DNA of 64,000 nt. It comes from Scilla litardierei. Taxonomy: Eukaryota; Streptophyta; Magnoliopsida; Asparagales; Asparagaceae. The DNA lies in contig CM061141.1 in NCBI GenBank assembly GCA_030789695.1, forward strand, positions 271,963,655 through 272,027,654. Direction: 5' to 3'. Under the pieces are notes generated by a model, which did not search any database, was not told the origin of the DNA, and worked only from the letters and a program-made list of their open reading frames with translations. The translations under genes and the position numbers were made by a program. Below, one piece after another: positions 33,081 to 44,533 of this stretch; position 1 is the first letter of the stretch, and every line of letters begins with the position of its first letter.

Positions 33081-35510
33081 TGTCACGCCCCGCTTCCCTA
33101 AAATGGAGGCGAGACGTGAGAAGGTCCGCACAGGTGTGGAGCTGTGAAGCTACACGCCTGATAAGCGTCAGTAAAACAAGTGTAGGTCCCTGTAACCACG
33201 AACAGAACAAAGATAATAACACAAGAGAGACAGAAATAAAATCTCAAATCTCAGCATTGTCCAACACTAAAATTAAGTTCAACATCCAGAAAAGCCACCA
33301 GGCTAAAAGAAAGAGTCTAAAGGCCCAGAACAAGGCCAACAAGGATAAACATAACAAAGTATTGGTGCCACGCACCGACAACAAAACAGTCTAAACAACA
33401 ACACAAACAGTCTCTACGACTGATCGCCCGTGTCCACGAAGTCCTCGTCAAACACAGGCTCAGGCTCGGCGTCCGCAAACACCTCGTCCTCAACAACGAA
33501 CTCAGGCTCAGGATCTAACATGTGTCACCCAAAAGAGTAAAGGGGCACATGTCAGCAAGTCTAAAAGACTTGGGCAAGGAAACTGAAAGGAGAGTACACT
33601 AACAACCTAGCAGTTATAGTATGATGCATGACATGGCAAGTATAGTATGGAAGTGACAAGTAAAGGGAAGTACAAGTAGCAAGTAGCAAGTAGCAAGTAT
33701 GTCATGGATAACGAGTTTTACAAGTAAAACATGGACAAGTACAAGTCAAGTGGTTCATGTCAAGTGATCACGTCAAGTAAACACGTCAAGTAAACAAGTT
33801 GTGCACAGAGATTTCGTCTGCTGTCTAGAGTGGCTGATCGGGCCAACTCGTAAGCTCAGGTGACCGCTTATCCCTACCCCTCCACGTGTATCGAGCCAGG
33901 GCATTACCCCGAACACGGAATGCTCGCTTCTGGATCACGAGCCAGGAAGTGTATTTAACACATATGGCGTAGGGTTATGCCTGCAACGCAGGTGCCTAGC
34001 CGGAAACACGTAGATCGGGCATTGGCTATCAACCAACACACGTGGCCCGCTTCTGGAACACGAGCCAGGAAACACAAGTATTGTAGCGTGTGCTACGAAT
34101 GCGACAGTCAACATGGATAGCATGGATGAAAATTAATTCGCGTACCGTTAATTAAAATTAAACGTGACATGGTAGTTATGCAACATGATAAATGACGGAT
34201 CTAACTTCGTTGTCAAGCTAGTTCCTGAAATTGCACCTAGGCGAGTATCATTTCGTCGCCTAGTCTCTTTTACGCCTACACAAGCAAATGGCCTAAGACA
34301 TGGCCCAAAACCCTAAGTGGCAAGTTTCACTTGCCTAGCACCGAGGATGACGATCACGAAGGTTCGTCTCGCAAGCGCTAATCTACGGGGAAAGTCACTG
34401 TTAAGGAGAAACAATCATCGAAACAACATTCATTTTCATTAGGGTTTCACAAAAACACAAATGGGTTATGAGAATATTAAGAGATCGATTTATTACCGAA
34501 TCGTTAGCGGAAGAACGATGTCGAGCAAGCACGGTGATGGAAGAACGATCTGGGAAATTAGGGTTCAGATCTGGAAATGGGGAGAAATTCTGGAGAAATG
34601 GGGTTTTGGGGATTTTTTGGGGGTTTTCCGGCGACCTAGAGGTGGTGGCCGGCCAAAATGGAGAGGGAGAGGAGCTCTTGATGAAGGAGGAAGGCTAGGG
34701 TTAGATGGATGATGATTTGGGAAAGAAGGAGGCTCAGGAGAAATGAAAGAAGAAAAGAAAAATGTTTGGGGGGTTTAAATAGGCACAGCCGGCGGCTGGG
34801 TAAACCCTAGGTTTACGACAGCAGTTAGTCGGTCAAAGAAGGGTTGTTGACCGACTAGTTCAACAACTAGTCGGTCGGTCGACCAACTGTGACCGACTAA
34901 AACCAAACAGTAACTCAGGTTGTCGAAATGGTCAAGGAATTAGTCGGTTAAAGAACAATGGCTGACCGACTAGTTTGCAACCTAGTCGGTCGGTGGTTGT
35001 TCTTGGACCGACTAACGATAAACAGTAACTTAGGTAAAATGCATCAAAGGAACTAGTCGGTCTGAGAGCAAGTTCTGACCGACTAGTTTCACATCTAGTC
35101 GGTCGGTGGTTGTTCTTAGACCCACTAAAAGTAAACAGTAACTCCTGTACAATTGATTCAATGAACTAGTCGGTTCCAGTAGAGTTCCTGACTGACTAGA
35201 TCTCAATCTAGTCGGTTGGTCCCCCTTCTTGAACCAACTAAAGTGCACTAAAAGTGCCGAATTGAAGCGCGAAGTTCTAGGAAGATTCATGCGGCTTCTA
35301 GGATCACTCTAACTCTAAAATATGAGCGATTTGAAGTTCGTCATGAGTGACTTACTCCAAGATCAATGATTCTAAGGAAGAAGCTAGAAAATCACGACGA
35401 AACGATCGAAATGAAAGTTACGGAGATGAAAACCACACATGAGGAGAAAATCCACCAAAACATATATATATAATATAGATAATCCAAATACATGAAAACC
35501 AGTCGTTACA
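33081..35510 (-). repeat. Outer Tekay 5' LTR (2430 bp)
   Basis: The uninterrupted partner of 15651-28251. It reads through the site (GATAAATGACGG near 34187) where the other LTR holds the inner Tekay. The TATTTAAA box is at 34774-34781 (- strand) and the palindrome array at about 34825-35240. It is followed by the GGAGA duplication. Confidence 0.94.
34774..35240 (-). promoter_or_regulatory. Palindrome array and TATA box of outer Tekay 5' LTR
   Basis: Four modules of TAGTCGGTC/GACCGACTA about 115 bp apart lie upstream of TATTTAAA. A few copies have decayed, for example GACCCACTA near 35119 and GACTGACTAG near 35190. Confidence 0.72.
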
Positions 35511-36920
35511 GGAGAGATCAAAACTACGATATGAAACTCCCTTTTGGGGAGATCAAAACTCACCCTTTTGGGGCGATCTTCAACTCAATCACTTCTTTTG
35601 GAAGATGAAAAAGACGATTTACGAACAAAGATTACAACTTTAACGATGTTTAACGATTTAGCACAAGGAATACAACCAAATAAACATGCATCATATCCCC
35701 TAACTACGCCATACCATGCACAATAACAATTTAGCTACTCATGGTGCAAGAATAAACAAGTTTCATAACAAAATACATTAATCTAATAGCAAAATACTAT
35801 AGAAAAGCACCAAATACGGGGTTTAAGTTAAGAAATTTATCACCAAATATCCTTGAAAAGACACCAAAACTCTCTGGAAATAAGAAAATAGCCACTGGAA
35901 TTTTACAGAATTTTGTGGTGGCGAAATACGGCTCCTAGAGCCTCCAATACACTCAAAATACGCCAAAAGCTCCTTGAATACGCCCAAAAAACCCTAGGAA
36001 TACCTTAAATAGAGAGATTGCGGGTTGAATAGGGTTAACGGGTCAAAACCCGCTTCAAGTTTGCGCCCGCACCCATTTAGAATAATCGGAGCAAATCGTG
36101 GTCGTCCGATCAAGCGGGATTGAACGTGCGATTGACACGTGGCACTCTTAACGGGTTTCCTCGCACCCGCGCCCGCTTACATCTTCGATTACGATTCGGA
36201 GTAGATCTGGACCGTTGGATACGGATCCAAGCGTTGTGGAGAGGCCATGTCGCTGCTCTCGAATTCGAATTCGAATGGAATTCGTAATTGCTGTCAACCG
36301 TTCGATCGAAAATCGACCGTCCAGAGAATGCCACGTCGCGATAACGAGAGTCGCTTCGAGTTCAAATTGCGGGGAAGTTTTGCACCGTCCGATCTCAATC
36401 GACTGCCCACGCGCTGCCATGTGGCCCCCTCTCCGCTGCGATCTGCGTTCGAGCGGGCGGATTATGGGCCGTTCGATCGAAATCGAACGGTCGTAGGATT
36501 TCCGTGTCGCCCCTTGTATTGATCTGCTCTACGTTGCTGCGGGCCGTTGGATCGAGCGGGAAGCGGCGGATGGCCGCAACGTGGCAGCGTCTGATCGGTC
36601 TGTATCCGTATTTCTCGTATTTCTGCCGTATTTCTCCAATTAATTAGTATTCTGCATTCAAAAATTTACAGTAATTAGCACAGATCTCAGAAAAATACAA
36701 ATAAATAGTCGTTGGAATCGTGAGATCAAGACCAAGCTAGGAGAAATATAAAAAGTGCAGAAATACTTCGTTAATTGCTGTTTTATGCTCAAATAGAGTG
36801 TTTTCTCTAATAAATAATTGTGTACAAAATACGTATGAATAAGAGAACAATGTAGCATCACATGAGCACAAAATAGGGCTAAATGGGGGGTTAAATATGT
36901 AATATTGAACCCGAATCACA
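35511..36920 (-). repeat. Element A 5' LTR, outer part
   Basis: This resumes the LTR split at 15650 and ends CCGAATCACA, the complement of the Athila LTR start TGTGATTCGG. The TATA box TATTTAAG is at 36004-36011 (- strand). Upstream of it lie palindromes such as CCGTTCGAT-CGAA-ATCGAACGG (36469-36490). The + strand ORFs near 36215-36522 are chance ORFs. Confidence 0.88.
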
Positions 36921-37155
36921 CGCATGACGAATGTGACCGCGGGTGGCAGTCGAAGTGTCAGAAGGCTCGGATCTCCGACACGTGGATGAGATCCTACGGC
37001 AGAGATCGGTTGGTGATTCCTATAAATAGGGGAGGGGGAGATCGAGCGAGAGGTTTCCCACTTCTGGATTTCTTCGAGCTCTCGCCTCCTACAGAGTTTT
37101 CGTTTGCCGTTCCCGTCGCAGCCGTCGACGGAGTTCCTGCAACAGTTTCGACTAC
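36921..37155 (+). promoter_or_regulatory. Orphan promoter-like segment
   Basis: About 235 bp between two LTRs belong to neither. They contain TCCGACACGTGG (a DRE-like core next to an ABRE/G-box), ATCGGTT, a clear TATA box CTATAAATAGG near 37020 and a CT-rich leader. This could be the U3/R piece of another LTR or a host promoter; no coding sequence follows. Confidence 0.4.
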
Positions 37156-38315
37156 TGACGTGCATTTATATTTCATATATTTGCGCACGTTTTCTTCCGT
37201 GTTTTTCCGCTATTTTCTGCCGTCTTGTACTTGTTTTCTCGTGTTTTCTTATTTTCTTTCACTTTTTCGTGTTTTTGTATATTTGCAGGAGTTTACCGAC
37301 GTAGGGGGATATAAAACGACGATATCATGAGTCCCCGGAGCAACGGGAGGTGTCACACGTGATCCAGGGGGTCAAACGACGAAGATCGCATCTTTCAGCC
37401 CCTCACCCGACCGGTTGGTCACTTCCAACCGATCGGGTGATGCACGCGTACACCACCCGGACACAAGTTGGAGCGGCCAAGAAGTCACCCGGTCGGTTCA
37501 GAGACCTGTTCAAATGCCCCAACTCTCTAGATTCTGATGGTGAATGCCAACTGATCGAGTGACCTTCACCCGATCGGTTCACCTGTAGCCGATTCTCCGA
37601 AGCCAAGACACGGAGAGATCAACCGACCGGTTCACCCGACGGCACGAAGATCCAACCGATCAGCTTCAACCCTCAACCGACCGTGCCGTGTGACCGAGTG
37701 AAGTCCTATTCTGAGCCGCCGAAGAAACGAAGTAGGTCACCCGATCGGTTGACTCTTCAACCGATCGGGTGATATCGTATTCTATATATAGGACCCCTAG
37801 GTTTTCCAGAAACGGGAGTTGTTATTTTTTGCTGTTTTTTCTCTCTCTTGACGGCTGTAATTTTTTAGATATTTGTAAGTCTTCTGATATTTGTTAAACT
37901 TTAATATAGTGTTATTAGCATTGCTCTTACTGCTTTTCAATCGCTTGATCATGTTTCTAACGGTCGATTTCAATTTAGATTGCTTTTTACTAAATATGTG
38001 TGAGTAGTTCCCAAATCTGGGATTCTGGTGGAAACCCCTTCGTGGGCTCTTCCCGATGCGTCCATAGGACTACGAAATCGATAGGGATTAGGAATCTACC
38101 GGTTATGCGGGGTGTTTTATTGTCATCGGCGGGAAAAAGACCGCCTTTGACCGTTGGCCAAGGGGGACTAAACTTGGCGGTTGACTCACTAGCCATAGCT
38201 CACGCCCTTAGCGTAAACGTCGAATCCTAGCGCGTGGGAGCGACATGATGAGATGTTGGGAGTTATCGTTGCGAGCTTAGTGCTCCCGGAGTCGGTCAGT
38301 GTTAATGGACACGTC
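37156..38315 (+). repeat. LTR fragment of element B family (+ strand)
   Basis: It starts TGACGTGCATTTATA and matches, in opposite orientation, the LTR ending at 43419 over about 1.15 kb. It carries a palindrome array (37400-37770) and a TATA box. It breaks off after GTTAATGGACACG, so the LTR 3' end is missing. The next bases belong to the - strand interior of element B, so the two LTRs are inverted relative to each other. Confidence 0.7.
37400..37790 (+). promoter_or_regulatory. ACCGATCGGGTGA array upstream of TATA box
   Basis: Repeated words such as ACCGATCGGGTGA, ACCCGATCGGTT and ACCGACCGG end just before TATATATA at 37783-37790. The centre CCGATCGG is palindromic. Layout and pentamer ACCGA/TCGGT resemble the Tekay arrays, but the surrounding sequence is different. 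Confidence 0.6.
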
Positions 38316-40104
38316 AAAATCCCCCAAGCTGAACTCTTCCTCGTCCTCGAGGAAGACGAGTGAGAGTAGGAGCTCGGAGGGGAAAAATAGAGAGAGAGAG
38401 AAAAAGAAAACTCTATATCCTAGATCGCCCGTAAGGGCCAACAAAATCAAACACGCCACACGAAGCAAGCATACGACAATACAGAACACTAAACCAAGGA
38501 ATGTGAGTCCAAACAAGTGTCATGGGCCCACGCAGTGAAGCGCGAGTGAGTGTGGTCGTGTGCTAGCAGATGGTGTCACTATCTACGATGTGCAATAAAG
38601 CTCGATATACACAAATCCAAGGAATGACCCAAATATCGATTCGATTCGAATTAAGCGGTGAATATATAGCTCAAGCATGCATGAGAATAGAGCGAGAATC
38701 GAAGCGTATCATGCATCGGGGACTCCACAGCTAGGGACAAGAAAATCACCACACTATAGCCTAGATAATCGCTAGAAGGTCCCTATGCCAAGTGTTTTCG
38801 AAAATGATGGGGGTTGAGATGATGTGGAGTAGAACACTCGGTGCAAATTCTCGCCTTCCCTTTATTCTCGGTAGATAGGAAAAATATTCACACTTGAAAT
38901 TTTTGGGTTTTGGGTATTTGTATTTTTTTGTTGGCTTTTTGGCTATACAAAATTTTTCTTTGCTTTTCTTTTTGGGTTTTTTTTCTCATTTTTTTTTTGG
39001 ATTTTTGGGGTTTTGGGTATACACATGTGTACTCTCCCAAGTGGGAGAACGGTACACGACGAGGGGATTTGCACCAAGTAAAACAAAAAAGAAGTCGAAA
39101 TCTAAACACTTGGGCAAAGGAAACTATTCTCGCTAAATAGAGCATAGGCTAAATGGGTTGTCCTAGTCCTTAATTGTGGAATCCCGACACATGCGAAATG
39201 AAGTACCCGATATATATATATATAGCATGCAGAAGCAGACAGGGAAAATAAATACCGCATATTCAAATCGAAGCATGATAATCTAGGGGTCATTCTTGGA
39301 CAGGTATATAAAGTAAAATCACAAAGTAGAAGCACACCAAATAGCTAGGCACGACGAACGACTCACAAAAAGCTAAGTGGACCCATGATGCGTGAAATGC
39401 AAGAGAACTCGAAATCCTAGGGTTAGTGAATGTGATTATCGATGCCATGCTAGATGTGTGTGATTTTGTGGCGATTCATCATAGGGTTCATCTCTAGGAG
39501 AAAGAGATAAAAAGAAGAAAAGAAAAAGAAAAAGAAAAACACGGAGAAAAACGACTCAAATAACGAAGAAAAAGAGACAAATGACGCACGAAGTGTGACT
39601 CCCCCAAGCTGAAACTTGCATTGTCCTCAATGCAATAGTAATGAATACGGGAGGGCAATGAAAATGTAGGGGAGTTACGCACCGACACAAAAAAATGAAA
39701 AACACGAAAAATACACGAACGAAACAGGAAAATAAAGAAAAAGAAACATACATAATAAAAGATGTAAAACGCAACGAAGGACTCAAATACACAAACACAC
39801 GACAACGACACACGAAAACATGCACACAAAAGTCGATTTCCCCCAACCTGAACATGACAATGCTAGCAAAATGATATAATCAATGGGGATGTAGAGATAT
39901 GCTAGGGGAAAATCGGAAAAGAAAGAAATCAGAATGCAGGAGAGACAGTGCTCGTTCTCCTCGGAAGAGGATGGGGTGAAATGATAGAAGGGCACGACAT
40001 GAAGGGTTATTAAGATGCAAAAGCAAATCCTATATACGCTCCCCTCGCTAATGAGAGGAGACGAGATTATTCAAATCTAAACTAGAAAGCGGTAAATTTT
40101 TACA
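38316..40104 (-). other. Element B 3' non-coding region
   Basis: Low-complexity purine/pyrimidine-rich DNA. On the - strand a motif like TTCAGCTTGGGGGA occurs three times (about 38320, 39600 and 39840). The middle one follows the palindrome CATTGAGGACAATG (39619-39632). The Phe/Leu-rich ORFs near 38894-39140 and 39494-39855 reflect base composition and are not called as genes. Confidence 0.55.
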
Positions 40105-41465
40105 CTACTGGATTAGGATACACCTGAGCATAGGCGGATCCAAGATCTGAAGTGGGGCAGGTAGCTGCTCCAACTGCTCCTTCTGTGGCTCCGCCAGAAG
40201 CGCTGTGCCACATGTGCCAATGGACCCAAGCAATGCACCTCCAAGCATCCCTCGTAGGTGTCCACCTGTGACCTACAAAGGACGAGGTGCATTAGTCCAT
40301 GGCAAGAAATTATTTCCCCAAATAAATGTATCCCAGAGATAATCATCAACATGAGATGGAAAAATAATAAAAGGGTGACGAATACTCCCTGAGAATGGGT
40401 CGCTATCCTCTGTACTAGCGATGACCAAATCCTCGCTCTCCGTGAGAAGTGGCTCTCCAGGTAGTGACGCACCGCAGCATACCTCAAGGGAAGTAGATCC
40501 TGTGTCATGCGAGAAATATGGCGTGTCAAAAATATATGAGTCTAAAGAAATAGGACGTGAAAAGCGAGACTCAAATGTCGAGTGAGAGTGAGTATGAAAA
40601 TCTCCCTGAATAGGGGCAATATGCTCAAGTAGATGCTCAGCCGCATAAGAAGTGGAGCGTGACAGTAGAGGTAGATGTGGCTCGGGCTCCATGAAGTGGA
40701 TGATCGTATCCAAGCCCTCATGCACATCCTCCTCGACGATATGCTCATGCTCCTCCATCTGCCCGATGTCCTGAATGACATCCTCATGGTTGACCACCGA
40801 CCAAGGAGGAAGCTGTGACAGAGATGGCTGTGGAGGTGGATGTGGAGCGGACCCCTCGTATGTGGTTGTGGTGTCCTTGTCCTCACGCACATCCTCCTCG
40901 CTGGTATGCATAATCTCTGTAAACTCCTCAGTGCTCTCATAGGACTCATGTGGGGTATCCAAATCAAGACAAGAAATATCTCCCACAGATCCTAGATAAA
41001 TCTCCCCATCCTCACTATCATCATCAAAAATGCTTCGTCATCCAAGTGGTAGTGATGGAAAAATGGGGTATCGGCTTGAGATGTGTCTATGGTGGTCGAT
41101 GGCATGGTGGTCTCAACCATGAAAGTGGGTATATCCTCTCCTTCATCCCCTCTCCTCGGTGTCAGCTCGGTGATTGGTACCATTAAGTTTTGTAATATTT
41201 GGCCTTGGTTAAACATGGCACCTTCAAGGAGAGACACGATGCTTGATTCTTCTTGTGTTTGTGGAGGGGTATAAGGTTGAGGAAATGGATGGGAGGTGTT
41301 TGGGCTAAGGTTGTGGGAAAATGTTTGGCCTTGGAGTGGGGGGAGGCTCTCAAGTGTAAATGGGCAATCATAATACACATGCCCCGCCATCCCACAAGTC
41401 TCACAAACCACAACCGAATAAGGATTGTATCCTCCCATCTGAGCATCGAAATTTGATCTCCACAT
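40105..41465 (-). pseudogene. Element B reduced gag with conserved tail
   Basis: Met at 41465 starts a protein with a zinc knuckle CETCGMAGHVYYDC (CX2CX4HX4C, about residue 21). A one-base slip in a T run near 41030 shifts the frame; the next frame continues through an acidic, His-rich stretch to DDYLWDTFIWGN. TAG at 40273-40275 then separates VTGGHLRGMLGGALLGS and EQLPAPLQILDPP, the tail shared with element A, which ends at 40105. At the TAG position element A has CAG. The tail function is unknown. Confidence 0.65.
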
Positions 41466-41661
41466 GGTTACACCAAATATACCTGGACAACAAAAATAAG
41501 GAAACTAGAGAGGAGCGTCAATAGTACAAGAAAATAACAAAAAGATAATATAATGGTGGGGGAAAAATTTCTTGGTTATTGAATTTTTTTTTAAAATTTT
41601 TTTTTGTGTTTTTATGCGTAGTCTAACGAACCCAAGCTAAGCTAATATCAAACCGAACGCC

Positions 41662-41679
41662 TCCGCGGCAACGGCGCCA
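41662..41679 (-). promoter_or_regulatory. Element B primer binding site, tRNA-Asp
   Basis: On the - strand TGGCGCCGTTGCCGCGGA lies 6 bases from the LTR end and differs from the tRNA-Asp complement at one base. Confidence 0.85.
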
Positions 41680-41685
41680 AAAACT

Positions 41686-43419
41686 TGACCGGCGCCCCGT
41701 TTACGGTATGGGCGCGGTGTCGTTTTACCGCAAGTGCACGGTTAGTGTAGGGTGCGGGTTTATCGAACTCAGGGAGGTGGATGGCTTGAGTGGCTACTAG
41801 CCTCGCCTAGGTCGTGTGCTAGCTACGCGGGTGATATGGGTGGAAGTGTAGAAATAAAAGAAAGAAATGAAAAGACACAAAATGAGTCCCCACTAACATG
41901 GGCTAGAGCATTCATGACACTTGGCATTTGACTTGACCCAGGGTGAGACATTGCCCCAAAAGGTGGTACCTAGCGTCCATGGCCCGATATTCCGGTCAGT
42001 GCCAAGCACGCTAGGCCTACCCGGTTCCAGACGGTGGGCATTCCCATGTCCATTAACACCTTCCGCAACTGGGAGCATTAAGGCCACAATGATATCTCCC
42101 AACACTTCGTCCAAGCCGTTCCCACGCGCGAGGACTCCATGTCTACACTAGGGGCGTGAGCTTTGGCTAGGGAGTCAACCACCAAGTTTATTCCCCCTTG
42201 GCCCGACGGTCAGAGGCGGTCTTTCTCCCGCCAATGACAATGAAACACCCCCGCGTAACCCTAATGGTCAAATAGGTCAAATGTGATTTCTAGCAATACA
42301 TCGAAGTGGATCTTGAATGGACAAGCACCGGACCCCAATCCCCAACACATCTAGTGTGTTGCCGTACGAATTGGACCCAGATTGCAAGAAATCCCCATTG
42401 ACGCATTTCATCGAACACATACCATGCAACCAAGTCAAATGAAACAACCAAGCATCAATCCTACCCTACCCCGTATTAGGGTTCATCAATACTACTCAAT
42501 GATGAAAAAACATATAAACCAACAACACAAAAGGCATACAAACATTCATCATCAAGAAAACTTAACACAATACAAAACAATGGAGAAAGAGAGAAGAAAA
42601 TACTTATCTCCGTTTGAATCCAACGACCCAATACAAGATTTATTAACCAAAAGCCCTAATCTAAACTAACCTAGAACTCACAAGAGAAGGGGGGGAAAAA
42701 GCCCTAAAAACTCCAGGAGATCCCCCTCAAGTCGGCCAGCCTCGTGTATTTATAGCCACACTTCGAAACCCTAATGGTTCGGGTCCAAACCCGCAGGAAA
42801 AACACCACCCGATCGGTTGACAAGTCAACCGATCGGGTGATCTGTTACAAATAATAAACAGAAAACGGCGGAGTTTCACCCGGTCATATGAACCGGTCGG
42901 TTGAGTTCTTGGAGTGACCGGTTGGATCTTGGCGCCATCGGGTGAAGGGATCGGTTGGGTGCCCGTGTCTCGGCTCCTCAGCATCAGCTACAGATGAACC
43001 GATCGGGTGAGAGTCACCCGATCGGTTGGAATTTGGCTTGAAAAGACAGAGAATCAGCCCCGTTTGAACCGGCCTGTGAACCGGTCGGGTGACATTCACT
43101 TGAGCTCCGGCCGAGACCGGGTGGTGCACGCGTGCATCACCCGATCGGTTGGAGATGACCAACTGACCGGGTGAGGGGCTGAAAGATGTAATCTTCGTCG
43201 TTTGACCCCCTGGATCACGCGTGACTCCCCCCGTTGCTCCGGGGACTTGAGATATCGTCGTTAAACGTCCCCTACACAGGCAATCTCCTGCAAACATGGA
43301 GAAACAAAGAAAAGTGAAAGAAAACGAGAAAATACGAGAAAACGAATAAAAGACGGCGGAAAATACGGAAAAACACAAAAGAAAACGTGCGTGAATATAT
43401 GAAATATAAACGCACGTCA
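41686..43419 (-). repeat. Element B 5' LTR (about 1.73 kb)
   Basis: On the + strand it starts TGACCGGCGCC and ends GCACGTCA. It includes the TATA box TATAAATA (- strand, 42747-42754) and a palindrome array (about 42800-43170). The 95-codon + strand ORF at 42382 is a chance ORF. The right end abuts copia gag sequence at 43420. Confidence 0.8.
42747..43170 (-). promoter_or_regulatory. ACCGATCGGGTGA array and TATA box of element B LTR
   Basis: About ten words of the ACCGATCGGGTGA/CACCCGATCGGT type lie upstream (- strand) of TATAAATA. They match the inverted fragment at 37400-37770 in order but with substitutions. Confidence 0.6.
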
Positions 43420-44533
43420 GTATTCTAAAGTAGTAAATAGATATACTAAGACTAAAGATGAGTTAACTAGTCTCCAAACCTCACCTAAGCCTGTCATCAT
43501 CAACAACGACACCGTTGTTGAAGGTTTAAGAAATGAGATTGTAAATCTCAAATCTCAGCTTGAGCATGTTCATATTGAGGAATCGGATGAACGCGAAATA
43601 GCGGATTTGATTTCTCGAAACTCAACTTTGAGTATTGAGAATGAGAATCTCAAGTCTCGTGTTTGTGTACTCATAACTCAAGTGTCCACTTTGGATGCTT
43701 CTATACTTTCTCTCACCGAGAAGTATGAGTCCACATTAGGCCGAATTAATAAATTCAATAAGGTAAGGACCATTTGGATAATATCCTAAATGACTTACTT
43801 CCGACCAATCAGCGTAATGGCTTGGGGTATAAAATGGGAAATTCATCCAAATCTTCCACCACCTTTTTAAGACCATCTTCCGAAGCCTCAACTAGTGGGA
43901 GTAAACACCCCATGGGTAGTTCATCTACCAATGGTGCTTCCACTAGGTACACACCCCCGTTTGGAAAGAAACCCACTTTGGGTGGACATCCAAAGAAGGG
44001 TCATGCATTTATGTACACCAATACCATGCAACATAGGAACACACCTCCTACTCCACATGTTCACACGTATAATGATTTCTATGCACCACATCCACGAGCA
44101 CGTGCACACCAAGTGAGACACACTCAGCACGTGTTCCTCCACATGCATATGTTCATACACATCACTATCATATGAACAATTATCTTCATGCACCATATCA
44201 TATGTCGCCACCACCATTTCATCATGTGCCATATGCTTATCCACGACATGCATTTCTTAGGCCACCTCCTCATAGGCCACATGCATCACGTAGAAATCAA
44301 CAACGTATGCATGCTCCCAATAGGAATAGGGCTCCCAAGACATTCACTATTTGGGGCCCGAAGGACACTAGCATGCATGAAAAACAAGCATACATAAATT
44401 CTTATTTCATGAATGTAGTGAACAATGATGATTATGTTGGGAAGTCTAAGTCCAATTGGACTTGGCTTCCAAAGGTCTAATCTTTTAGGACCCAATGACC
44501 TTGGGTACCATGGAATGGTATCTTCATCTTTAG
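43420..44533 (+). pseudogene. SIRE-like gag remnant
   Basis: The frame starts inside gag with a coiled-coil-rich stretch (NLKSQLEHVHIEE... and SLTEKYESTLGRINKFNK, to about 43763), then shifts into a Ser/Gly/His-rich tail (43774-44480) broken by further frameshifts. The CCHC knuckle expected upstream is not present, consistent with truncation. Confidence 0.7.

Larger units (their letters stand above)
15651..35510 (-). mobile_element. Outer Tekay/Del-like chromovirus (- strand)
   Basis: This is a complete Ty3/gypsy element bounded by TGTCACG...GTTACA on the + strand, with the 5-bp target duplication GGAGA at 15646-15650 and 35511-35515. The 5' LTR is 33081-35510 and the 3' LTR is 15651-28251, the latter split by the inner Tekay. 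The internal region 28252-33080 has gag, protease, RT, RNase H, integrase and chromodomain. Apart from the insertion, the only clear coding lesion I see is one TAG at 29879-29881, so this is the best preserved element in the window. Confidence 0.93.
13882..36920 (-). mobile_element. Element A: non-autonomous Athila relative with reduced gag
   Basis: Read on the - strand this has a 5' LTR (36920 to 15186, split by the Tekay nest), a tRNA-Asp primer site, a short gag-derived ORF, a palindrome, a polypurine tract and a remnant 3' LTR. The internal region is only about 1.2 kb and has no protease, RT or integrase. It resembles the plant gag-only elements called TR-GAG and would need enzymes from an autonomous Athila. 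About 19.9 kb of its span is the nested Tekay pair. Confidence 0.8.
38316..43419 (-). mobile_element. Element B: second non-autonomous Athila relative
   Basis: On the - strand it has a 5' LTR (43419-41686), a tRNA-Asp primer site, a gag-derived ORF with a zinc knuckle, the same conserved tail as element A, and a long non-coding region with G-rich tracts. No protease, RT or integrase is present. The expected - strand 3' LTR is absent; a + strand LTR fragment stands there instead. Confidence 0.7.

Noticed and set aside
31796..33394. A 532-codon + strand ORF
   Set aside because: It is antisense to the intact Tekay gag on the - strand, which has zinc knuckles; the + strand protein is a Leu/Pro/Arg-rich shadow.
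38894..39140. Possible small membrane proteins (Phe/Leu-rich ORFs)
   Set aside because: They come from T-rich, low-complexity non-coding DNA of element B and overlap in two frames.
40273..40275. Programmed stop readthrough before the conserved tail of element B
   Set aside because: Element A has CAG at the same place and the tail is in another frame relative to gag there. A CAG-to-TAG mutation or a splice acceptor explains it better.
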